A stretch of DNA of 64,000 bases from Clostridiaceae bacterium (lineage in GTDB: Bacteria; Bacillota; Clostridia; Tissierellales; Sporanaerobacteraceae). The position numbers were made by a program, and so were the translations under genes. A model generated the notes under the pieces. It made no database searches. It was not told where the DNA came from and saw only the letters and a program-made list of their open reading frames with translations. The stretch spans positions 266,279 to 330,278 of the forward strand of contig JAHXQP010000030.1 of the NCBI GenBank assembly GCA_019391515.1, read 5' to 3'. Shown here piece by piece: positions 28,827 through 35,945 of this stretch; positions within the stretch are counted from its first letter, which is position 1; every line of letters starts with the position of its first letter.

Positions 28827-29471
28827 CTATTCATAATAAGAATATCTTTTTTCTATTTTATTAAAAATTTCTGTAAATATAGCAGTTAACAATAGATATA
28901 TTATTCCAACTAGTGCTAATGGGATTAATGAAACATCTCGATTTGACGCAATTTTCCCAGCCCTTAGTAACTCTCCAATTCCTACTACATATACTAAAGA
29001 AGTATCCTTTACAAGGGTTATTACTTCATTGGCAATAGAGGGCAATACTACTTTAAACATTTGAGGTAATATTATTCTTATAAATGTTTTATATGAAGTT
29101 AATCCTAAAACCTTTGCTGCCTCATATTGTCCTTTGTCAATGGACTCCATTCCTCCTCTAAATATTTCTCCAAAATATGCACCATAATTTAAAACAAAAG
29201 CTATAAGTACAGCTGTGAATCTGTCAAAAGCTATACCTACTATAGGTAGTCCAAAAAATATAAATACTATCTGCAGCATTAAAGGTGTGCCTCGCATTAC
29301 CCATATATAAAATTCAGTTATTTTAAATAAAAATTTTATTTCTGACAACCTACCTATGGAAACAATAATTCCTAATGGAATAGATAGTATAAGGGTTAGA
29401 AAAAATATTTCCAAAGTTATAATAAGACCATCAGCCATAGATGGTAATAAAGTATATATATAGCTAATCAT
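28827..29471 (-). CDS. polar amino acid ABC transporter permease (HisM/GlnP family)
   Basis: 214 residues with five membrane helices. The EAA loop EAAKVLGLTSYKTFIRIILPQM contacts the ATPase, and the segment LEIFFLTLILSIPLG and YIWVMRGTPLMLQ are typical of His/Glu/Gln-type permeases. It acts as a homodimer in the membrane. AAAGGATGATACT precedes the ATG, 17 bases after the binding-protein gene. Confidence 0.92.
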   Translation of the reverse strand: MISYIYTLLPSMADGLIITLEIFFLTLILSIPLGIIVSIGRLSEIKFLFKITEFYIWVMRGTPLMLQIVFIFFGLPIVGIAFDRFTAVLIAFVLNYGAYFGEIFRGGMESIDKGQYEAAKVLGLTSYKTFIRIILPQMFKVVLPSIANEVITLVKDTSLVYVVGIGELLRAGKIASNRDVSLIPLALVGIIYLLLTAIFTEIFNKIEKRYSYYE

Positions 29472-29488
29472 AGTATCATCCTTTTACT

Positions 29489-30301
29489 TTATTTGTTTTC
29501 TCCAAACCATTTTTCATAAACCTTTTGATAACTTCCATCTTTTTTCATTTCATTTAAAGTATTATTAATCTCTTCTATCAATCTTTTATCTTCTTTTCTA
29601 ATGCCTATGCCATATTCTTCTTCTCCAAAATTATCTTCTAGGACTTTATACTCTTCAGGGTTTTTTTGTTTAATATAATATCTTGCGAGAACTTCATCTG
29701 ATACAACAGCATCTACCCTTTTAGCTTCCAAGTCCATAATTGCCTCATTATTTGTATCAAATAGCACTGGTTCTCCACCTTCAAAAGTTGCTACTATTTC
29801 AGGTTGTTTGTTTATAGCTTCAAGTGTACTTGAACCATTTTGCACTGCTACTTTCTTCCCTTTTAGATCTTCCTTATTGTTTATACTGGAGTCCGCCAAT
29901 GTAATTATTATTTGCTTGTTTTTTAAATAAGCTTGAGTAAAATTAACTTTTTCTTTTCTTTCTTCAGTAATAGAATAACCATTCCAAATAACATCAATAT
30001 TACCTGAATTTAATTCAGTTTCTTTCATAGACCAATCTATAGGTTGAAATTCTACTTCAAATCCAATTCGATTAAACACTTCTTCTGCTAAATCCACATC
30101 AAAGCCCACCAACTCTCCCTTATCATCCCTAAACCCCATAGGAGCAAAAGTATCATCAAGACCCATTACTATACTACCTTTTTCTTCTAAGCTTTCATAA
30201 GAATCTTTATTTGATACCCTTTCCTTTGAGCAACCAGTTAAATTAATGATACTTAAAACCAACACAGCTAATAAAATCATAAAGTAATTTTTCTTCTTCA
30301 T
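29489..30301 (-). CDS. amino-acid-binding lipoprotein of the ABC importer
   Basis: 270 residues. A signal peptide ends in the lipobox INLTGCSKE (Cys24 lipidated). The rest is a family 3 solute-binding fold: GSIVMGLDDTFAPMGF, VGFDVDLAEEVFNRI and NSGNIDVIWNGYSITEERK. It captures the substrate outside and delivers it to the permease. It is first in the operon and directly downstream of the T-box leader. AAGGGGAGATATTAA precedes the ATG. Confidence 0.92.
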   Translation of the reverse strand: MKKKNYFMILLAVLVLSIINLTGCSKERVSNKDSYESLEEKGSIVMGLDDTFAPMGFRDDKGELVGFDVDLAEEVFNRIGFEVEFQPIDWSMKETELNSGNIDVIWNGYSITEERKEKVNFTQAYLKNKQIIITLADSSINNKEDLKGKKVAVQNGSSTLEAINKQPEIVATFEGGEPVLFDTNNEAIMDLEAKRVDAVVSDEVLARYYIKQKNPEEYKVLEDNFGEEEYGIGIRKEDKRLIEEINNTLNEMKKDGSYQKVYEKWFGENK

Positions 30302-30342
30302 TTAATATCTCCCCTTTTATTTCAATTTAAAAATCAAAAATA

Positions 30343-30642
30343 AAAAAACTCTCGCCTCTAGCATTACACTAGAGAACGAGAGTATCACTCCGTGGTCCCA
30401 TCTCTATTTATTGATACTTCACAGTATCAACCTTATCGAGTACGACAATCATATGTTTATACTCTAGCACTGTAACGGGTGCAGGTAATCCGAAGACAGT
30501 CTACTACCTAATAGGTTTCGATGTCTAGCTCAGAGATGTGTTCAAAATACATTCAAATGCCCCTCTCACCAAACGGGAACTCTCTGTAAAAGAAATGTAT
30601 CTTTACTATTTCTCATCGAAGCTTTTATTTTGATTTGTTATG
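30343..30642 (-). ncRNA. T-box leader, specifier CAC (histidine)
   Basis: Reading the minus strand, a stem I region (AGAGAG ... GAGC) carries the specifier stretch GAACACATC; the triplet after GAA is CAC (complement of 30538-30540), a histidine codon. Downstream is the T-box core TGGGACCACGG (complement of 30390-30400), matching UGGNACC, then a terminator hairpin (30348-30383: ACTCTCG / CGAGAGT with an inner CTCTAG stem) and a T-run. Uncharged tRNA-His should pair at CAC and at the T-box, favouring the antiterminator and expression of the transporter operon. Confidence 0.88.
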
Positions 30643-30647
30643 ATAAT

Positions 30648-30676
30648 ACTTTAATATATTAAAGCAATATTGTCAA
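30648..30676 (-). promoter_or_regulatory. promoter of the T-box leader
   Basis: On the minus strand: TTGACA (complement of 30671-30676), a 17-base spacer and TAAAGT (complement of 30648-30653), just upstream of the leader's 5' end. Confidence 0.65.
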
Positions 30677-30734
30677 TACATTTTAAATAAATTTTTTAAT
30701 CAGCATCTCCTAATCCTGAAACTAGACTTTCTTT

Positions 30735-30932
30735 CTAAAATAATCTTACTAAAATACTAGAAACAACTATTGGTGCCATAGTAATAATAAAAATATACAC
30801 AATAAAACATCCTATTGGTAAGCGGTAATTAAGATAGGTTGCTCTAAAATATCTTAATTCTATTATTAATCCATAATCTGTCACTATTCTGGAAAATAAA
30901 ATAATTATTAAGCCTATAAAAAAGTAGTAGAT
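30735..30932 (-). pseudogene. remnant of a membrane protein, C-terminal piece
   Basis: About 65 codons are open on the minus strand without any normal start codon, ending TAG at 30735-30737. The peptide is hydrophobic, with phrases such as YRLPIGCFIVYIFI and MAPIVVSSILVRLF. Its 5' end runs into the terminator hairpin of the upstream lipoprotein gene. It looks like the tail of a lost membrane protein; the family is not recognisable, and a chance open frame in AT-rich DNA cannot be excluded. Confidence 0.3.
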
Positions 30933-30959
30933 TATTGAAATTTAATCTACTACTTTTTT
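30918..30959 (-). terminator. terminator of the small lipoprotein gene
   Basis: Perfect 17-bp arms (30918-30934 with 30943-30959) with an eight-base loop overlap the stop codon of the lipoprotein gene and end in TTTTTT on the minus strand. Confidence 0.85.
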
Positions 30960-31396
30960 ATATCAATATCAATTTTTCCTTTTGCTCTTCTACCTAAAAA
31001 TTTAATTCTATTTGTTCCTTCTTCAAGTATAATCTCTTTACTTCCCCTTTCTGTACCATTTAAAACATTGATAATTTTATCATCTGGCGTTACTACTACT
31101 ACTTTAAAATCCCCTTTATCTATTTTAGAATCAAAATGAAATGTAACTTTACTTTCTTTATCAACTCTAATTTTATATACAGTATCTTTCCCTGTGAAAG
31201 AAGCAAATTCTAAATTTATTTTATCATCTTCTGCTGTTCCATTTTTACTACGATAAGTATAACTATTTGTTTTTTTAACTATTTCATTCTCATCATCAAA
31301 TATACTACTCTGATAATCAGTAGGATTACATCCAACAATAGTCATGCTTACTATAATTATTAATATAAACAATATCAGTCTACTATATTTTTTCAT
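30950..31396 (-). CDS. small lipoprotein of unknown function
   Basis: 148 residues. The signal peptide ends in a lipobox, MTIVGCNPTD, so Cys23 should be lipidated and the protein anchored outside the membrane. The mature part has a beta-rich pattern (KESKVTFHFDSKIDKGDFKV) but no motif I recognise. GAAGGGAATC precedes the ATG. It stands alone and marks the left edge of the accessory region. Confidence 0.75.
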   Translation of the reverse strand: MKKYSRLILFILIIIVSMTIVGCNPTDYQSSIFDDENEIVKKTNSYTYRSKNGTAEDDKINLEFASFTGKDTVYKIRVDKESKVTFHFDSKIDKGDFKVVVVTPDDKIINVLNGTERGSKEIILEEGTNRIKFLGRRAKGKIDIDIKK

Positions 31397-31537
31397 TTAA
31401 AGATTCCCTTCTATTCAATTTTAACAAATTATATTTTGATAAAATAATGTTATTATAATCAATGTAATTTGTCAACATAAACTATTATTTCCTTCATTAA
31501 ACTAATTATATTTTCCATTCTGTCATCTCAACTATTA

Positions 31538-32344
31538 TTATTTCTTAACAACAATATGTAAATGCTCTGTCGCATCTCTATACTGAGGCAATTCACAACT
31601 TTCTACTGCTGCATTCATGAAATTTTCATAAACTTGTGGCATATAAGTACATAAATTTTTTATCTGTATATTAAGACCTGATAAAAAACTTTCTGCTCCT
31701 GCATACGATACAATATTAAAACCAGCCTTTTCTATCTCTGCAATTGCTAATGGTGGTGATGTAAAATATGTTGAAGTAAAGCTCTCTTCTGGCAAAAATT
31801 TTAAATCTCCATTTAAATATCTTTGAAAATGTTCTGTATCCTCAAATACTTTTGGAAACTCACTTACGGCTGATTTCAAACAACCCCATGTATTAATATA
31901 AGAAATCAAAGCAATACCTTCTTTTTTTAAAATCCTATGAGTTTCTCTTAAAACATTTAACCTATCCTTCTTATCATGTAAATGATATAAAGGCCCCATA
32001 AGTAAAATACCATCAAATAAATCATTATCAAAAATATCTAATTCTAATGCACTTTTACAATAATAATTTTCAGCTTTTAAACCAGCTTCTTCTATCTTTC
32101 TCTTTGCAATATCTAGCTCATTATTAGAAATATCTAATAGTGAAACATCATAGCCATTTTTTAATAGCATTAGTGAATATCTACCTGGTCCAGAGCCTAT
32201 ATCTAAAATATGCCCTTGTTTTGGAAAATATTTTTCAATTAAATGAACTGTGCTATTGTATTCTATCTTAGAATATGGATCGTCAAGTCTATTCCATTCA
32301 TATTCAGCGGCTTCATCATAATATTTTTTAACATCATCAATCAT
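31538..32344 (-). CDS. class I SAM-dependent methyltransferase
   Basis: 268 residues from the ATG at 32344, set by AAAGGTGATAAAC; a GTG three codons earlier is inside that site. Motif I ILDIGSGPGRYSL binds S-adenosylmethionine, followed by the acidic loop and GILLMGPLYHL (motif IV region). Substrate is unknown; small-molecule methylation is typical for this UbiE/YcgJ-like type. It lies among acetyltransferases at the left part of the accessory region. Confidence 0.85.
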   Translation of the reverse strand: MIDDVKKYYDEAAEYEWNRLDDPYSKIEYNSTVHLIEKYFPKQGHILDIGSGPGRYSLMLLKNGYDVSLLDISNNELDIAKRKIEEAGLKAENYYCKSALELDIFDNDLFDGILLMGPLYHLHDKKDRLNVLRETHRILKKEGIALISYINTWGCLKSAVSEFPKVFEDTEHFQRYLNGDLKFLPEESFTSTYFTSPPLAIAEIEKAGFNIVSYAGAESFLSGLNIQIKNLCTYMPQVYENFMNAAVESCELPQYRDATEHLHIVVKK

Positions 32345-32403
32345 GTTTATCACCTTTTCTCCATTTATTCTCTCCCTATAAATAGTTTACAATATCTATT
32401 ACC

Positions 32404-32925
32404 TTATATAGTTATCCAATATCTTTGAACAACATTTCCATCATCTTCAACAACCTCATTTTCCAATATACCACCATTTGCAAATATTGTTTTGGCTGAT
32501 GCTATATTGATTTTATCACAAGTAATAAGAACCCTTCTTATATTTAACTTAATACATCTTTCCAATGCCATTTTTAACATAATTTTTGCATAACCTTTTC
32601 CTCTTTCTGTTGGACGAATTCCGTAACCAATATGTCCACCGGTACTAAGCAAGTTTTCATTTAAATAATGGCGTATGCTTATTGCACCAAATATTTTTCC
32701 ATAATCATTTATCAAGAAATATGTATCCGAAGGTACTAAATGGGATGGGCAAGTTTCCTTGTCAGTATATGATTTAACTTTATTTAACCATTGAGAATAA
32801 TTCATACCATTACTTCTTATTGCACCTGGATAAATATATTCTCCGGTCTTTTCCCATTCAACCATCATATTAATATATGATTGCTCATGATCTTCTGATG
32901 GTAATATTAAATACACATTGTCCAC
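32404..32925 (-). CDS. GNAT-family N-acetyltransferase
   Basis: 173 residues starting with GTG at 32925. The GNAT core is clear: GHIGYGIRPTERGKGYAKIML is the acetyl-CoA-binding loop (R/Q-x-x-G-x-G/A), followed by RVLITCDKINIAS. The N-terminal half resembles YlbP-like GNATs. Substrate unknown. It lies 59 bases upstream of the methyltransferase and may share its transcript. Confidence 0.85.
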   Translation of the reverse strand: MDNVYLILPSEDHEQSYINMMVEWEKTGEYIYPGAIRSNGMNYSQWLNKVKSYTDKETCPSHLVPSDTYFLINDYGKIFGAISIRHYLNENLLSTGGHIGYGIRPTERGKGYAKIMLKMALERCIKLNIRRVLITCDKINIASAKTIFANGGILENEVVEDDGNVVQRYWITI

Positions 32926-32971
32926 TTTTATCTCACTTCCCCTTTGAAGAAATAATCCATAACATATGTAT

Positions 32972-33334
32972 TCATTTTTTTAGGTTGCCATTTTTATCAA
33001 ACCTTTTCCGTAAGGCTATTTCAGTTGGTATTATTGATAACATCATTACTGCTAATTGAATATATATTATCCATGTAAATATTTTTTCATAATTTTTTCT
33101 AAATAATAACATAACAATTAATGAAACAGTTAACAAAATAATTCCACTATAAAACCAAACTTTAGCATGATAAGCATGAGCAAATCCCCATGTTTCTTTG
33201 CTTTTCATAGACATTTTCGTTCTGTATCCATAGACCCAATTTATACTTTGTGGTGGATACTTCTTCCACAATGCACCAAATCCCAACATTGTAATTGGAA
33301 TTAAGGAGTTCATAATTATTAAAAAAATATACAT
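32972..33334 (-). CDS. SdpI-family membrane protein
   Basis: 120 residues with three to four membrane helices and the SdpI/YhfL family stretch WKKYPPQSINWVYGYRTKMSM followed by ETWGFAH. In Bacillus subtilis SdpI gives immunity to the SdpC toxin; no toxin gene is seen here, and most homologues are stand-alone. AGGGAGAGATTAAA precedes the ATG. Confidence 0.8.
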   Translation of the reverse strand: MYIFLIIMNSLIPITMLGFGALWKKYPPQSINWVYGYRTKMSMKSKETWGFAHAYHAKVWFYSGIILLTVSLIVMLLFRKNYEKIFTWIIYIQLAVMMLSIIPTEIALRKRFDKNGNLKK

Positions 33335-33479
33335 TTTAATCTCTCCCTAGAAAAACACTTAAAAATATAATTTATTCTATATAATATTATATCATTTAAT
33401 CATGATTTGTTTCGTTTTTTTGTAGTTTTCCCAGTATTACCCTAGAAATTGTTATGAACTTCCTTTACTACATTGTTTA

Positions 33480-33749
33480 TTATAAACTGTCTACATAATC
33501 TTTTGCTTCTTTTAATTTCATTCCAGTAACATCTCTTAACTTTTTTATTGCCTTGACTTTTTTATTTTCCTCAACAAGTTTTATTAACTCATCTCTCAAC
33601 TCATCATTTATATGCCCCTTAGATAGTTCAGGTATTTCAAAATGCATAATGATTCTATTTAATTTTGATTCTATTCGTTGTTGATTACTTATTAATATAT
33701 TAATGCTAGTAAGTAAAATAGTTATTAAAATTACATATATATATTTCAT
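33480..33749 (-). CDS. membrane-anchored protein with an L7/L12-like C-terminal domain
   Basis: 89 residues from the ATG at 33749, where GGAGG stands seven bases upstream. One N-terminal helix (about 3-18) is followed by a short linker and a C-terminal stretch KAIKKLRDVTGMKLKEAKDY that matches the ribosomal L7/L12 C-terminal fold. Such small proteins are common in Firmicutes; the function is unknown. Confidence 0.75.
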   Translation of the reverse strand: MKYIYVILITILLTSINILISNQQRIESKLNRIIMHFEIPELSKGHINDELRDELIKLVEENKKVKAIKKLRDVTGMKLKEAKDYVDSL

Positions 33750-33802
33750 ATTTTCAGCCTCCATTACTAGTTGATTTTATAATAAATATATCATTTTGTT
33801 TT

Positions 33803-33874
33803 TCAATTATCAAACAAATATAATTCTCTATTCCATGAAGACACACCTGAACCCAAAATTGCAGCACTAATATA
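33803..33874 (-). pseudogene. duplicated fragment of the small membrane protein gene at 35666
   Basis: Bases 33833-33874 match 35783-35824 with a single mismatch over 42 bases, in the same reading frame (YISAAILGSGVSSW versus YISAAIFGSGVSSW). Outside the match the sequences differ, and this copy has no start codon and stops soon after at 33803-33805. It is a broken copy left by recombination inside the accessory region. Confidence 0.7.
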
Positions 33875-33975
33875 TACTTTCTCAGAATAAAACCTATACT
33901 TTTTTAAACCTCTCTTAGCAAGAATTCTCCCATCTTCTATAAGTGGTAGTAGTTCACAATGGAAGATGGGTAAAG

Positions 33976-34218
33976 ATGAAGAATAATATTAAATATCTTC
34001 GTAAACAAATGGGCTTAAGGCAAGAAGATGTTGCAAAAAAACTAGGAGTTACCCGTCAAACAATTAATGCAATAGAGAATGACAAGTATAACCCTACTTT
34101 AGAATTAGCCATGAAACTTGCAAAATTATTTAAAAATACTGCACCCCATGGAGAATATATGGATTACGAGAAAATACAAGATATACAACTCTTCCATCAT
34201 AATTTAGCATATATCTGA
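33976..34218 (+). pseudogene. truncated XRE-family regulator
   Basis: The start MKNNIKYLRKQMGLRQEDVA and VTRQTINAIENDKYNPT are a textbook XRE helix-turn-helix of the small stand-alone type. After LAKLFKN (near 34130) the sequence departs from the family and runs into the 3' end of the opposite-strand NUDIX gene. The expected ending, as in EEIFIYKEE of the paralogue at 41050, is gone. It is the only plus-strand gene in the island. The upstream Shine-Dalgarno is weak. It was probably cut by a deletion or recombination junction. Confidence 0.7.
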
Positions 34219-34609
34219 CTTTATCTTTCGTAAATTCTTCATCAATTACATCTAATATTTTTTCTCTATCAAACCAATTTACTTCAAGGCTCTCGTCACT
34301 TGTTGTTAATTCACCTGAAATTGCTTTACCAGTAAATCCAAAACTTACAATTGTTCCAATGGGACTAATCCCATCAGGCTGAAACATCTCCCCTATATTT
34401 GAATGAACTGCTATTAATTTCCCAATTTCTATAATTATCCCCGTTTCTTCTTTTATCTCTCTTTTTAATCCATTGATGAGATTTTCACCTGTTTCAATTT
34501 GCCCTCCAGGGATCTCCCATCCCCTATCAGGACTTTTCACTAGGAGTATTTTTTCCTCATCATTTTCTATTAATCCACTAACAGCAACAATATGTACTGG
34601 ATAATTCAT
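34130..34609 (-). CDS. NUDIX hydrolase
   Basis: 159 residues. The NUDIX box is complete: G-x5-E-x7-RE-x2-EE-x-G in GGQIETGENLINGLKREI then KEETG. It would hydrolyse a nucleoside diphosphate linked to another group. The last few residues (VQYF) overlap the truncated XRE gene, so its C-terminus may have been altered by the same junction. AGGAGGATGGTATT precedes the ATG. Upstream is repeat block A with an rlmH-end-like sequence. Confidence 0.85.
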   Translation of the reverse strand: MNYPVHIVAVSGLIENDEEKILLVKSPDRGWEIPGGQIETGENLINGLKREIKEETGIIIEIGKLIAVHSNIGEMFQPDGISPIGTIVSFGFTGKAISGELTTSDESLEVNWFDREKILDVIDEEFTKDKVRYMLNYDGRVVYLVFSRNPYILHGVQYF

Positions 34610-34678
34610 AATACCATCCTCCTAATCCGTAATATAGAAATACTGAATCTGAACTTCAAATATAAACTATAATCATAA

Positions 34679-34769
34679 TCTTATAATATGGTTCCCCATT
34701 GAAAATTAAGATCGGACTGAAATAATAAACAAAAGCAGTAGGTTTTACCATAACAAATCCACTGCTTTT
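34679..34769 (-). repeat. repeat block A: rlmH-end-like sequence plus hairpin
   Basis: On the minus strand GGGGAACCATATTATAAG (complement of 34681-34698) mimics the RlmH ending GEPYHK as GEPYYK. Next to it is a hairpin with arms AAAAGCAGT (34731-34739) and ACTGCTTTT (34761-34769). Hairpin and gene-end copy occur in the same order in blocks B, C and D. The hairpin may terminate transcripts coming from the HepT fragment side. Confidence 0.55.
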
Positions 34770-34790
34770 ATAAAATTAATATATTAGTTT

Positions 34791-34964
34791 TTAAATAAAG
34801 TTATCATTGATAGAAATAATGAATTTTTTTATATCAACTAGATTGTTTCTTAAAACACTATATATTATCCTTTTATCCATTTTTAGGTGCTCATGAAATA
34901 GTACATTTCTAAGGCCTACTATTATAGCAACGATATCCCAAATCATGTAACCTCTAAGTAGCAT
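34791..34964 (-). pseudogene. HepT-like toxin, C-terminal fragment
   Basis: 57 codons, MLLRGYMIWDIVAII then VGLRNVLFHEHLKMD, ending TAA at 34791-34793. RNVLFH fits the RX4H ribonuclease motif of HEPN/HepT (DUF86) proteins, and the following KMDKRIIYSVLRNNL matches their final helix. Full HepT proteins have about 110-140 residues and pair with an MntA nucleotidyltransferase; neither the N-terminal half nor MntA is present. No good ribosome binding site precedes the ATG. Probably a decayed toxin remnant. Confidence 0.6.
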
Positions 34965-35026
34965 TGCTAGGATATATTATTTCAATTCCATTGTTATATA
35001 TTTCATATTTAATGGCAGTAGTTCAC

Positions 35027-35584
35027 CTATTCTCCCCTTAATAAAAAATCATTCTTGATAAATCCAATGTAATCCTTTAATAATTCTATATCATTTATTT
35101 TAGAAATTTTCTTCCGATTTTTTATCACTAGCATAATTACTATTATCTCGAAAATAGTTAAATAACAATCCTTTAAGTCAAAAACAAAAAAGCCCTTTAA
35201 TAATATATAGTCTAAGCTTCCATTCCAAAAAATTTTATCTATTAATGAACATATAATACCTGAAAATAAAAATACTTTTATGATATCAAGAATTGAATTT
35301 TTTGAGATTTTAGCTTCTAAATATTTAAAGGCATAGTAACTAAGAAATAAAACCAATATCACCATAATTATATGAAAAATCCTGCCCCAACCAAGATTAA
35401 ATAATGAATTTATATATGAATAATTGTCATTTAAAATTGGCATAAAATATAGTATGTTTTTTATTATTGGAATCTTTACACCATAATAATTTTTGACTAT
35501 TATCTTTATTCCTTGCTCTATAGCAACTAATAGTAAAATAATAATTTTGGTGATTTTATACTTATTTTTTACTAGCTTCTTCAT
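35027..35584 (-). CDS. signal peptidase II (LspA)-like membrane protein
   Basis: 185 residues with four membrane helices spaced as in LspA. The two catalytic aspartates appear to be kept: LIDKIFWNGSLDYI corresponds to the NxxDR...VxD block and FVFDLKDCYLTI to FNxADSxI. Other conserved positions differ (SLIDK instead of GNLIDR, K for A before the second Asp), so it is a diverged paralogue, perhaps with altered substrate. A basic tail of about 30 residues is extra. AGGAGGTAAGC precedes the ATG. It sits within the accessory island. Confidence 0.65.
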   Translation of the reverse strand: MKKLVKNKYKITKIIILLLVAIEQGIKIIVKNYYGVKIPIIKNILYFMPILNDNYSYINSLFNLGWGRIFHIIMVILVLFLSYYAFKYLEAKISKNSILDIIKVFLFSGIICSLIDKIFWNGSLDYILLKGFFVFDLKDCYLTIFEIIVIMLVIKNRKKISKINDIELLKDYIGFIKNDFLLRGE

Positions 35585-35665
35585 GCTTACCTCCTATTTT
35601 TGCATGATATTCTACTTATATATGTAATTCTTCACTTCTGGACATTCATTATATACTGAATCACT

Positions 35666-35887
35666 TTATTTTTCCCTTTCTGCCATTATAAGATAAACTA
35701 TTCCCACTCCTAATGAAATTACACTTAAGATTATAAGTGTGCTACCAGTATAATCAAGCATGGCATTAAATAATCCACCATCCCATGAAGACACACCTGA
35801 ACCAAAAATTGCAGCACTAATATACCTTATGGAAAATAGAATTGTTGCCATAAAGCAAAAAGATACTCCTGCACCTCGTTTGTTCAT
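35666..35887 (-). CDS. small two-helix membrane protein
   Basis: 73 residues with two hydrophobic helices (about 8-28 and 48-67) around a glycine-rich loop (GSGVSSWDGGLFNAMLDYTG). I do not recognise the family. GGAAAGGAGAC precedes the ATG. A broken partial copy lies at 33803-33874, so the gene or its neighbourhood was duplicated once. Confidence 0.7.
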   Translation of the reverse strand: MNKRGAGVSFCFMATILFSIRYISAAIFGSGVSSWDGGLFNAMLDYTGSTLIILSVISLGVGIVYLIMAEREK

Positions 35888-35945
35888 TAGAAAAGTCTCC
35901 TTTCCTTTATAATAAAACTATTTATATCACATAATTCTTGCTGAT

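Noticed and set aside
30735..30932. Complete small membrane protein gene
   Set aside because: No ATG, GTG or TTG start in frame and no ribosome binding site; kept only as a possible remnant.
32972..33334. Complete Sdp cannibalism system
   Set aside because: Only an SdpI-like protein is present; no SdpC toxin, SdpA/B or SdpR gene lies nearby.
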